This document shows, in pieces, positions 53,905-62,555 of a stretch of 64,000 nucleotides of DNA. Source of the DNA: CAXBMB01 sp052078155 (GTDB taxonomy: Bacteria > Pseudomonadota > Alphaproteobacteria > Kiloniellales > DSM-21159); the NCBI GenBank assembly GCA_052078155.1, contig JBQJBP010000003.1, positions 1 to 64,000 of the forward strand. The letters are read 5' to 3'. The notes beneath the pieces are model-generated. The model made no database searches and was not told the DNA's origin. It saw only the letters and a list, made by a program, of their open reading frames with translations. Each line of letters opens with the position of its first letter. The first letter of the stretch is position 1. Made by a program: the position numbers and the translations under genes.

Positions 53905-55269
53905 ATGAACGGCATGCTTGACCTGGACGGTCTGACCAAACTGGTCGAAAGCGGTGAAATTGACACGGTGGTGGTTGCCTTCACCGACATGCAGGGCCGC
54001 CTGGTCGGCAAACGCATCACCGGACACTTCTTCCTCAGCTCCGTTGTGGACGAAACCCACGCTTGCAACTACCTGCTGGCCTGTGACATGGAAATGGAGC
54101 CGGTGCCCGGCTTCAAGATTGCCTCCTGGGACAAGGGTTACGGCGACTTCATCATGAAGCCCGACCTGTCCACCCTGCGCCGCATTCCCTGGCTGGAAAA
54201 GACCGCGCTGGTGCTGACCGATGTGCTGAACGAAGACGGCACGCCGGCCCCCCACGCCCCCCGCTCAATCCTGAAGGCCCAGCTGCAGCGTCTGGCTGAC
54301 AAAGGCTGGTGCGCCAAGAAAGGGTCTGAGCTGGAATTCTACTGCTACAACGAAAGCTACGAAGCCCTGCAGGCCAAACGCTATCACGACATGAAGCGGT
54401 CCGGCTGGTACAGCGAAGATTACCACATCTTCCAGACCACCAAGGAAGAGCCCCTGATCCGTGCCATCCGTAACGGCATGGACGCCTGCGGCATCCCCGT
54501 TGAAACCTCCAAAGGCGAATGGGGCCCCGGTCAGGAAGAAATCAACTTCATCTATGATGAAGCCCTGCGCATGGCCGACAACCACGTCATCTACAAAAAC
54601 GGTGCCAAGGAAATCGCCTACCTGCAGGACAAGGCCATCACCTTCATGGCCAAACCCAGCTTCGACGATGCCGGCAGCTCCTGTCACATCCACTCCTCCC
54701 TGTGGGAAATTGATGGCGACAAGGCTCTGTTCAACGACGCCAACGACCCTGAAGGCATGTCCCCCATCATGCGCAGCTACGTGGCCGGCCTGCTGGCCGG
54801 TGCCCGGGACATGACCTATTTCCTGGCGCCTTTCGTAAACTCCTACAAGCGCTTCCAGTCCGGGTCCTTTGCGCCGACCAAAGCCGCCTGGTCCATGGAT
54901 AACCGCACCGCTGGCTTCCGCGTGGTCGGACATGGCAAAGGCATCCGTGTGGAATGCCGCATTCCCGGCGCCGACTGCAATCCCTACCTGGCTTTCGCCG
55001 CCATGATTGCCGCCGGTCTGAACGGCATCGAAAAGAACATGGAACTGCCGCCGGTTCTGGCGGGCAACGTCTATGAAAACAAGCGGGCCCAGGATGTGCC
55101 CAAAACCCTGCGCGACGCCATCCGCTATCTCGACAAGTCCAAGACCCTGCGGTCTGCCTTCGGCGATGAAGTGATTGACCACTACGTGCATGCCGCCTCC
55201 TGGGAACAGGGCGAGTACGACCGCCGGGTGACGGATTGGGAAGTCAACCGCATGTTCGAGCGGGCTTAA
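53905..55269 (+). CDS. glutamine synthetase family ligase (gamma-glutamyl-amine type)
   Basis: 454 residues, with the GS grasp domain (VVVAFTDMQGRLVGKRI) and catalytic domain (GSELEFYCYN, GEWGPGQEEINF, SSCHIHSSLW, GSFAPTKAAWSMDNRTAGFR in short blocks). It lacks the adenylylation Tyr context of GlnA and resembles PuuA/gamma-glutamylmethylamide-type ligases that join glutamate to an amine with ATP. Start ATG at 53905 with a perfect AAGGAGG five bases upstream. Next gene is an iron-type alcohol dehydrogenase, fitting oxidation of an amine-derived alcohol. Amine substrate unknown. Confidence 0.88.
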   Translation: MNGMLDLDGLTKLVESGEIDTVVVAFTDMQGRLVGKRITGHFFLSSVVDETHACNYLLACDMEMEPVPGFKIASWDKGYGDFIMKPDLSTLRRIPWLEKTALVLTDVLNEDGTPAPHAPRSILKAQLQRLADKGWCAKKGSELEFYCYNESYEALQAKRYHDMKRSGWYSEDYHIFQTTKEEPLIRAIRNGMDACGIPVETSKGEWGPGQEEINFIYDEALRMADNHVIYKNGAKEIAYLQDKAITFMAKPSFDDAGSSCHIHSSLWEIDGDKALFNDANDPEGMSPIMRSYVAGLLAGARDMTYFLAPFVNSYKRFQSGSFAPTKAAWSMDNRTAGFRVVGHGKGIRVECRIPGADCNPYLAFAAMIAAGLNGIEKNMELPPVLAGNVYENKRAQDVPKTLRDAIRYLDKSKTLRSAFGDEVIDHYVHAASWEQGEYDRRVTDWEVNRMFERA

Positions 55270-55415
55270 CAAAGACCTGAAGGGACTTGCCGGGCCCCGG
55301 ATGTTTCAGGGTCCGGCAGCCCCCTTCACCACAAAACACGCTGGGCTTCAGGGCCCACCAACACCATGGGCACGCAGAGCTGGATGAACTCTGCTTGCAA
55401 AAAGGATCAAGTATC

Positions 55416-56591
55416 ATGTCCGGTGACGCCTCCCACCTGAAATCAAACTGGAACTTCCCAACCAAAGTTATCTTTGGCCCCGGTCGCATCGCCTCTTTGC
55501 CGGAAGCCTGCCGTCAGGCTGGCATGACCCGTCCGCTGCTGGTGACGGATCCCGGCCTGGCTGACCTGCCCATGGTCAAAGAAGCCATCGCTGCCAATGA
55601 AGCTGCTGGTCTGCCCACCGGTCTGTTCAGCAACATCAAAGGCAATCCCAACGGCCAGAACGTGGAAGACGGCGTGGCCGCCTTCAAAGCCGGAAATCAT
55701 GACGGCGTGATCGCCTTTGGCGGTGGCAGTGGTCTGGATGCCGGTAAGGTCATCGCGTTCCAGTCCGGCCAGAACCTGGATTGGGCAGAGTTTGAAGACA
55801 AAGGCGACAACTGGACCAAAGCCGACGGCGATGCCGTGGCGCCCATCATCGCCGTCCCCACCACCGCAGGCACCGGGTCTGAAACCGGCCGCGCAGGGGT
55901 CATCACCGACGAACGGGACCACACCAAAAAGATCATCTTCCACCCGACCATGTTGCCGGTCACGGTGATCTCTGATCCGGAGCTGACAGTGGGCCTGCCG
56001 CCGCACGTAACCGCAGCCACCGGCATGGATGCCCTGTCTCACTGCCTGGAAGCCTACTGCGCGCCTGGCTACCAGCCCCTGTGCGAAGGCATTGCTGTGG
56101 AAGGCATGCGCCTGATCAAAAACTGGCTGCCTGCCGCCTATCACGACGGCAGCAACATTGAAGCCCGTGCCCACATGCTGGCTGCGGCCTCCATGGGTGC
56201 GACGGCCTTCCAGAAAGGCCTGGGGGCCATGCATGCCCTGGCTCACCCCATCGGGGCGGTTTACGACACCCATCACGGCCTGACCAATGCCGTGCTGATG
56301 CCTTATGTGCTGGTCGCCAACCGCAGCGTTATTGAAGACAAGATTGGCCGCCTGGCTGCCTGGCTGGAGCTGCCCAACCCCTGCTTCAACACCTTCCTGG
56401 ACTGGGTTGTGTCCCTGCGCAGCGAACTGAACATCCCCAATACCCTGACCGACATTGGTCTGGATGACAGCCGCCTGGACGAACTGGCCGCCATGGCCGT
56501 GGAAGATCCCTCTGCGGGCGGCAACCCCATCCCCTGCACCGTGGACAACATGAAAGCCATCCTGCAGGCCTCTCTTAAAGGCAAGCTGTAA
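55416..56591 (+). CDS. iron-containing alcohol dehydrogenase
   Basis: 391 residues from the ATG at 55416 (AAGGA upstream; the frame is open before but unlike the family). FGGGSGLDAGKVIA binds NAD, TTAGTGSETG follows, and the metal ligands lie in GMDALSHCLEAY and GLGAMHALAHPIGAVYDTHHG. It oxidises a primary alcohol with NAD+ in the cytosol. It shares an operon with the ligase upstream (146-base gap). Confidence 0.92.
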   Translation: MSGDASHLKSNWNFPTKVIFGPGRIASLPEACRQAGMTRPLLVTDPGLADLPMVKEAIAANEAAGLPTGLFSNIKGNPNGQNVEDGVAAFKAGNHDGVIAFGGGSGLDAGKVIAFQSGQNLDWAEFEDKGDNWTKADGDAVAPIIAVPTTAGTGSETGRAGVITDERDHTKKIIFHPTMLPVTVISDPELTVGLPPHVTAATGMDALSHCLEAYCAPGYQPLCEGIAVEGMRLIKNWLPAAYHDGSNIEARAHMLAAASMGATAFQKGLGAMHALAHPIGAVYDTHHGLTNAVLMPYVLVANRSVIEDKIGRLAAWLELPNPCFNTFLDWVVSLRSELNIPNTLTDIGLDDSRLDELAAMAVEDPSAGGNPIPCTVDNMKAILQASLKGKL

Positions 56592-56644
56592 GATACAGAC
56601 CCCGCAGGCTGCTGTTTCACGACAGCGCCATGCAAGAGCATCAC

Positions 56645-56671
56645 AAGGGCGGCCTTCGGGCCGCCCTTTTT
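56645..56671 (+). terminator. terminator of the ligase/alcohol dehydrogenase operon
   Basis: AAGGGCGGCC-TTCG-GGCCGCCCTT, perfect 10-base stem with tetraloop, then T run. Confidence 0.95.
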
Positions 56672-57050
56672 GCTGTGAGAAGATAACTCACGCTTCCAGC
56701 GTTATCACATCGTGATTCCACTTAAACCGATGTGGCTCTATGTGCCGGCCCGAAACACTCCGCTCGTTCCTGAATTCACCTGATGGCGAACCAACAGTAG
56801 CGACCCCGTTCCAGCGCACTTGCCCGGAAGCCGACTCTTTCACCCAAACAGAGATTGTAATTTTATTGCGCGATCCGTCGGCCAGAATGTCGCATCCGAC
56901 AGTTCAAATAGCCTCAAGAACAATCATTCGTCTTTTTTAGAAATTGGCAAGAATCCTTGTTGATAATCTCCCAATCAGGAAGCAGCTTCATAGGTGGAGG
57001 AAACTAAATGCGGGCGTAAAGATCCGCGTCATTAGGCAGAGGAAAAGTAA
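56672..57050. other. intergenic region upstream of leucine dehydrogenase
   Basis: Contains the half repeat R7 (56686-56741) and an AT-rich stretch at 56840-57000 for a promoter, with GAGGA eight bases before the ATG at 57051. No gene. Confidence 0.4.
56686..56741 (-). repeat. half copy R7 of the dispersed repeat (module A only)
   Basis: TCACGCTTCCAGCG, then ATCACATCGTGATTCCACTTAA and a CTCTA end, matching the reversed module A of R5. One GANTC (GATTC). Module B is missing. Confidence 0.65.
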
Positions 57051-58112
57051 ATGTCAGTCTTCAGTCATCCAGAGTTTGATGGTCATGAAAAAGTACTCTT
57101 CGGGCAAGACGAAGAGACAGGATTAAAGGCCATTATTGCTGTCCACAACACTGCCCGCGGGGCCGCCGTCGGCGGATGCCGTTTCTGGGATTACGAAAGT
57201 GATGAAGAGGCTCTGACAGATGTTCTACGCCTGTCCCGGGGCATGACCTACAAGTCTGCTCTGGCCTCCCTGCCCTTCGGGGGCGGCAAATCCGTCATCA
57301 TGGGCGACCCCAGGAAACTGGGCAGCGACGCCTTCTTCCGGGCCATGGGCCGGATGGTTCACAGTCTGGGTGGTCTCTATAGCGCCGCAGAAGACGTGGG
57401 CATTTCCGTGCCTGATGTGGAAGCCATGGGACAGGAGACCCCCTTTGTCCGCGGCATTGCGTCCGGTGAAGTCGGCGACCCCTCTCCCTTTACCGCCTAT
57501 GGCGTGTTCCGGGGGATTGAAGCCGCTGTGGCCCATCGTCTGGACAAACGCGATCTGCAAGGGGTGACCGTGGCCGTTCAGGGACTGGGCAATGTGGGCT
57601 TTGATCTGGCCAGGCAGCTGCATGAGGCCGGAGCAAAGCTGATCGTAGCGGACCTCAACCGCGATCGGCTGGAAGAAGCCCGGCAGCGCTTTGACGCCCA
57701 GATCAGTGATCCCATGGGCATTGTCGCTGCAGAGGTAGATGTCTTTGCTCCTTGCGCCCTTGGGGCCATCATCAATGACGACACCCTGGGCCAGTTGAAA
57801 GCCCCCATTGTGGCCGGGGCAGCCAACAACCAGCTGGCTGAGGCCCGCCATGGGGAAGCCCTGCGTCAGCGCAACATCCTCTACGCACCGGACTACTGCA
57901 TCAATGCCGGGGGCATCATCGTCATTGCCTATGAAAGCCGCCCCGATGGCCAGCGCCATGACCGGGCCGAAGCCATGGCCCATATTGATGGCATCCACGG
58001 CACCTTGACGGAGATCTTCCAGCGCAGCGATCGTCGGGGGCTGTCCACCGCCCGACTGGCCGATGAGATGGCGGAAGAGCGTTTCAAGGGGAACCAGCCG
58101 AAAGCGGCCTGA
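57051..58112 (+). CDS. leucine dehydrogenase (Glu/Leu/Phe/Val dehydrogenase family)
   Basis: 353 residues. Lys68 (MTYKSA) and Lys80 (PFGGGKSVI) occupy exactly the substrate-binding and catalytic positions of Bacillus leucine dehydrogenase. GLGNVGFDLA is the NAD-binding loop. It deaminates branched-chain amino acids reversibly, giving 2-oxo acids and ammonium. The start is ATG at 57051. Alone in its operon; the hairpin of R8 lies after the stop. Confidence 0.93.
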   Translation: MSVFSHPEFDGHEKVLFGQDEETGLKAIIAVHNTARGAAVGGCRFWDYESDEEALTDVLRLSRGMTYKSALASLPFGGGKSVIMGDPRKLGSDAFFRAMGRMVHSLGGLYSAAEDVGISVPDVEAMGQETPFVRGIASGEVGDPSPFTAYGVFRGIEAAVAHRLDKRDLQGVTVAVQGLGNVGFDLARQLHEAGAKLIVADLNRDRLEEARQRFDAQISDPMGIVAAEVDVFAPCALGAIINDDTLGQLKAPIVAGAANNQLAEARHGEALRQRNILYAPDYCINAGGIIVIAYESRPDGQRHDRAEAMAHIDGIHGTLTEIFQRSDRRGLSTARLADEMAEERFKGNQPKAA

Positions 58113-58170
58113 TCCAGACAGAACCACTGGCCCGGGCCACATTGGCCCATGTTGCCGCTGTTGAACCAGC

Positions 58171-58232
58171 CAGAGCCAGATCGGTTTAGAGGCCAGCGCA
58201 AAGCGCTTTCAGCTAAACCGGTCAGGCTCTGG
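58171..58232. repeat. half copy R8 of the dispersed repeat (module B only), terminator-like
   Basis: Near-perfect palindrome: AGAGCC, CGGTTTAG, AGCGC-AAA-GCGCT, CTAAACCG, GGCTCT. It lies between the convergent leucine dehydrogenase and RTX genes and probably ends both transcripts. Confidence 0.85.
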
Positions 58233-58233
58233 G

Positions 58234-60210
58234 TCAGATGACCACCAGATCGCTGCTGTCCAGATTGCTGCCCGTTACAACGCCCTGCAGACTGATGGAC
58301 CCGGCCGTCGCCCCGGATGATTTCCCCAGGCGAAAAGTCCCCACCCAAAGCGTGGTGCCATTGCTGTTCAGTCCCCAGACAAAGACCGCTGTCGAGATGC
58401 CCGTGTTCCCGCCGGAGCCGACCTTCAGACCAGACAGCGCTGTTTTAAAGGCGGTCGTCGAGGCAAAGGTGCCGACAAAAGCTTTGGACGCAGCAGAGGC
58501 CGCATCCAGCACCTTCACCAGCGCAGAGGTACCATTGGTGCTGGTCAGCGCCACCACGCGCCCCTGCTGGGAGATGAAGGTGGTGGCCGTGGTGGTCAAG
58601 ACGAAGTAGGCCCCGCTGGTGGTCCCGGTCGGCAGCCAGTTGGACCCCAGGATCATCCAGGCATCATCCCCGGTCTGGTCAAAGTCCAGCACGCTGGCGT
58701 GTTTGGTCCCCATGGAAACGGTGGGCAGGAAGAAGTGATCATCACCGGCCCCGCCAAACACCACATCCGGGACATCCAGCGCGGCAATCACGTCATCCCC
58801 GGCAGAGCCTTTGAGTGTGTCCCGCTGCGTGTCTTTGAATGCGGTGATAAAGTCATTCCCATCACCTGCCCTGGCCACATCGCTGCCGATGAAGGCGGCA
58901 ATGGTATCGCTGCCCTCCCCGGCTGAAAGCAGATCATTGCCGCTGCCGTCGGCCAGAACATCCTTGCCTGTTCCGCCATAGAACTGCCCCCCACCAGGGC
59001 CAAAACCGATCAGCGTGTCATTGCCGGATCCGCCATAAAGCACATCACTGCCCGCGCTGCCTGACACCGCATCATCGCCGCCGCTGCCAAACAGAACATC
59101 ATTCCCGCTGAACCCCAGCACCGTGTCGTTGTCAGCACCGCCCTTTAAGATATCGCTGCTGATGCCCCCCAGAATGACATCCGTGCCCTTGCCGCCGTTT
59201 ACATTGTTGATGCCGGTTCCCGATCCGGGGCTGGAAGAAAAGATCAGACCGGTGGAGTTGACACTGAAAGTCCCGTCGTTGGCGATGATGGTATCCGCAC
59301 CGGCACCGCCCTGAATGGTGTCGTTGCCGGTACTGCCGCGAATGGAATCATCCCCGGCGTTTCCCTGAACCCAGTCATTTCCTACATTGGCTTTGATGAT
59401 ATCGTTGTCCGGGCCGCTGTCCCCGGCGATGCCGCCAAAGATGGTGTCGTTGCTAAAGCCGCCCTGAATGGAATCGTTGCCGCGGTCGCCGCGCAGCAGG
59501 TTGGAGCCGAGGCTTTCGACCAGAAAGTCACTTCCTCCACCGCCGCGCAAGGTGTCGTTGCCGCTGGAACCCACAATGGTGTCATTGCCGCCATTGCCCT
59601 GTATCAGGTCATTCCCGCCTGCCCCGACAATGCTGTCCTGATCAGCGCCCGTGTCCCCGGCCACACCGCCAAACAGCGTGTCGTTGCCGGAACCGGCCCT
59701 CAAGGTATCGTTGCCCTTATCCCCATAGAGCAGATCCGCGGTTCCCGAGGCGGCGGCTGTAACCGTGTCGTTGCCCTGACCGCCCCGCACGGTATCGGCC
59801 CCGCCCCCGGCCAGCAGCTTGTCGTTGCCGCCGTTGCCCTGCAGATTGTTGTCCCCGGAGAAACTCTCAGCGAAAGAATCCGCGCCGGAAAAGCCAACAA
59901 AGAACCCGCCGCCAGTCAAACTGCCCGTGGTGGCTTTGTTGGCCAGATCATCGGCGATGCTGTTGGTGGTACCATCGCCAAACTGCAGGCCCGACCCATC
60001 GACAAACTGAAAGTTGGTGGTGGCCAGTCCTTTGCGGGTTACCCCTTCCAGGGTCAGGCTCATTCCGTTATCCAGCGTCCCGACAACGGCACCGTCGACT
60101 TCAGCCCAGCTAAAGTCCTGGGCGGCACTGGCGGTAATCACCACCACATCCTGAGTGGGATCAAAAGCCAGGGTCTGGCTTTCCGTGCTGTCGAAAACAA
60201 AAACTGCCAT
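58234..60210 (-). CDS. RTX calcium-binding protein, putative type I secretion substrate
   Basis: 658 residues, no cysteine. Family cap at 1-125 (AVFVFDSTESQTLAFDPTQ, then VTRKGLATTNFQFVDG), RTX repeats to about 515, then a C-terminal domain that differs most from the family: VLDFDQTGDDAWM, AFVGTFASTTAFKTAL, ending SSDLVVI. A Gly/Ser-rich insert (SSSPGSGTGINN) sits where other copies carry Ser/Thr islands. ATG at 60210. The first 190 bases are almost identical to those of the next paralogue. Role inferred as secreted Ca2+-binding surface or matrix protein. Confidence 0.9.
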   Translation of the reverse strand: MAVFVFDSTESQTLAFDPTQDVVVITASAAQDFSWAEVDGAVVGTLDNGMSLTLEGVTRKGLATTNFQFVDGSGLQFGDGTTNSIADDLANKATTGSLTGGGFFVGFSGADSFAESFSGDNNLQGNGGNDKLLAGGGADTVRGGQGNDTVTAAASGTADLLYGDKGNDTLRAGSGNDTLFGGVAGDTGADQDSIVGAGGNDLIQGNGGNDTIVGSSGNDTLRGGGGSDFLVESLGSNLLRGDRGNDSIQGGFSNDTIFGGIAGDSGPDNDIIKANVGNDWVQGNAGDDSIRGSTGNDTIQGGAGADTIIANDGTFSVNSTGLIFSSSPGSGTGINNVNGGKGTDVILGGISSDILKGGADNDTVLGFSGNDVLFGSGGDDAVSGSAGSDVLYGGSGNDTLIGFGPGGGQFYGGTGKDVLADGSGNDLLSAGEGSDTIAAFIGSDVARAGDGNDFITAFKDTQRDTLKGSAGDDVIAALDVPDVVFGGAGDDHFFLPTVSMGTKHASVLDFDQTGDDAWMILGSNWLPTGTTSGAYFVLTTTATTFISQQGRVVALTSTNGTSALVKVLDAASAASKAFVGTFASTTAFKTALSGLKVGSGGNTGISTAVFVWGLNSNGTTLWVGTFRLGKSSGATAGSISLQGVVTGSNLDSSDLVVI

Positions 60211-60367
60211 CTGCTAAACACCCCTGCTCCTCAGTTATGGCCCCCGGTGGCCTTTTATCCCCGTCCAGCAATCCGGATCCCAGATACCAGCGCGCCAAAC
60301 CTGCGTGGCTCCACGGCTCAATACCTATTGTATCCCCTTTCTCCTATCCGACTTACGAAGCGGCAAT

Positions 60368-62350
60368 CTAAAACAGGACCAGATCACTGGCGCTGTCGAG
60401 ATTGCTGCCGGTAATGGTGATGACATTAGAAATGGTGGCCGCCCCGGTGGTGTTGAGCGAGACCACCACCAGCCACAGCGACTTTCCACTGGAGTTTACA
60501 GCCCAGGCAAAGGCATTGGTTGAAGTCGGAGCCGTCAAAGCCGTCAGGAAGCTGGAGAAGACCGACAGCTTGGAAAAGCCCCCCTGGAAAGCCCGGCTGG
60601 TGGAGCCCCCACCGATGGAGATGGCTTTGACGCTGGCCGCCTTGTTGGATGTGCCCGTCAGCGCCACAACAAAGGTATTGGTTCCTGGCCCAACCGGCGC
60701 GGTTCGGGTGGCACCGGAGATGTAGCGCGACGCAGAGGCCCCCCAGGCATCCTCACCAGAGGCATCGAAATCAACCACAGAGGCGTGCTTGGTGGCGTGG
60801 GAGAAGAAAACCCGGAAGACATCGTCCCCGCCAGACCCGTGAATGACATCCAGACCATCGCTGGCCATGATGGTGTCATTGCCACCGCCACCGCGCAGGG
60901 TGTCGCTGGATACCGTCGTAACAATGCGGATCAGATCTGACCCGTCACCGCCCAGCACCACGTCTTTGCCTGCCCCGGCCGAGATGGTGTCATTACCACC
61001 GGCAGCATCAACCAGATCTGACCCGGCGCTGTCTTTGAGAAAATCAGCCCCCTCGCCGCCATAGAGCCGATCACCGCCTGTGCCCCCCAGCAGGGTATCA
61101 TTATCGCTGCCGCCGCTGAGCACATCCGACCCGTTCGCGCCGGTCAGACGGTCCTTGCCACCGGATCCCCGAATGACATCTGAACCACCGCCCCCCAACA
61201 GGGTGTCGTTGCCGCTGCCCCCCTCGATGACATCGTGATCGCTCAGGCCGTTTCCCCCCAGGATGACGTCGTCACCTTTGTTGCCAAACAGGAGATTGGC
61301 ACCGGAGCCAACATTGCCGGCCCCACGGACAACAGTGGTTTTCCCACCGCCTGCTGTGGTGGTGGTGGCGCTGCCCAAACTGCCGAAGTTTCCAAAGATG
61401 CTGTCGTCCCCGGCACCACCTCTGACGGTATCTCCATTGGTGGCCAGAGTGCCGCCATCACCCATCAGGATGTCATTTCCGCCGTTGCCCTGAATCAGGT
61501 CGGCGCCATTGCCGCCCCGGACAACATCCACATCCGGCCCCGTATCCCCGGCCACACCGCCAAAGATCGTGTCATTTGATTTGCCGCCAATGATGGTATC
61601 GGAGCCTTTGTCCCCGTACAGCAGGTTGGAGCCTGTGCCGACAAACAGCCCCCCGGCGGTCATGGCATCGTCGCCCGCACCACCCCGCACGGTGTCATTG
61701 CCCACGCCCGCGCGGATCAGGTCATTGCCGCCGTTAGCCTGAACTTTGTCATCCCCGGCCCCGGCCAGAATGGTATCGGCATCAGCCCCCGTGTCACCGG
61801 CAACTCCGCCAAAAAGCGTATCATTGCCGGAACCGGCAGAGAGGGTATCATTGCCTTTGTCGCCATAGAGCAGGTCTCCTGCGGACCCCAGCGCGGCTGT
61901 GATGGAATCGTTGCCCTGGCCGCCCCGCACCGTATCAGTCCCACTCCCGGCCCGCAGCTTGTCGTTGCCGCCATTGCCCTGCACCAGGTTGTTGCCACTT
62001 GAGGCCTCGGCAAAGGAGTCCACACCGGAAAATCCGATGAACACCCCTCCTCCAGCCAGGCTGCCGGTCGTCGCCGTATTTGCCAGATCGTCCGCGATGC
62101 TGTTGGTGGTGCCATCGCCAAACTGCAGGCCCGACCCATCAACGAACTGGAAATTAGTGACCGCCAGGCCTTTGCGGGTTACCCCTTCCAGGGTCAGGCT
62201 CATTCCGTTATCCAGCGTCCCGACAACGGCACCGTCGATTTCCGCCCAGCTAAAGTCCTGAGCGGCATTGGCGGTAATCACCACCACATCCTGAGTGGGA
62301 TCAAAAGCCAGAGTCTGGCTTTGCGAACCATCAAATACAAACGTTGCCAT
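60368..62350 (-). CDS. RTX calcium-binding protein, putative type I secretion substrate
   Basis: 660 residues from the ATG at 62350 (GGGGGA six bases upstream; a GTG nine codons earlier is less likely). Family cap at 1-125, repeats with two clear 80-residue units containing TLFGGVAGDTG, Ser/Thr/Gly island (GSATTTTAGGGKTTVV), then C-terminal VVDFDASGEDAWGASAS, AFAWAVNSSGKSLW, ending SASDLVLF. No cysteine. 157 bases separate it from the next gene downstream. Confidence 0.92.
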   Translation of the reverse strand: MATFVFDGSQSQTLAFDPTQDVVVITANAAQDFSWAEIDGAVVGTLDNGMSLTLEGVTRKGLAVTNFQFVDGSGLQFGDGTTNSIADDLANTATTGSLAGGGVFIGFSGVDSFAEASSGNNLVQGNGGNDKLRAGSGTDTVRGGQGNDSITAALGSAGDLLYGDKGNDTLSAGSGNDTLFGGVAGDTGADADTILAGAGDDKVQANGGNDLIRAGVGNDTVRGGAGDDAMTAGGLFVGTGSNLLYGDKGSDTIIGGKSNDTIFGGVAGDTGPDVDVVRGGNGADLIQGNGGNDILMGDGGTLATNGDTVRGGAGDDSIFGNFGSLGSATTTTAGGGKTTVVRGAGNVGSGANLLFGNKGDDVILGGNGLSDHDVIEGGSGNDTLLGGGGSDVIRGSGGKDRLTGANGSDVLSGGSDNDTLLGGTGGDRLYGGEGADFLKDSAGSDLVDAAGGNDTISAGAGKDVVLGGDGSDLIRIVTTVSSDTLRGGGGNDTIMASDGLDVIHGSGGDDVFRVFFSHATKHASVVDFDASGEDAWGASASRYISGATRTAPVGPGTNTFVVALTGTSNKAASVKAISIGGGSTSRAFQGGFSKLSVFSSFLTALTAPTSTNAFAWAVNSSGKSLWLVVVSLNTTGAATISNVITITGSNLDSASDLVLF

Positions 62351-62474
62351 CGACTGTCCCCCGGTACTGAACGGCACGACCAGCTTATCGGGCTAAGAGC
62401 CCTGAAGATAGCTATGCACCCAACAAAGGGGAAAAGCACCAGCCTTTCCCCTTTGCCGCCAATCCAACTGCCCC

Positions 62475-62550
62475 CTAGAGGCACGTCATCTTAAGTGGAC
62501 TCACTGCGTGATTACACTTGAAGCCTGAAACTCTTTTCAGCGCGCCAGAG
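62475..62550 (+). repeat. half copy R9 of the dispersed repeat (module A only)
   Basis: CTAGAG, then AAGTGGACTCAC-TGC-GTGATTACACTT stem, CCTGAAACTCTTTTCAG, ending near GAGC. One GANTC (GACTC). Directly after the stop of the RTX gene at 62556. Confidence 0.75.
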
Positions 62551-62555
62551 CAACC

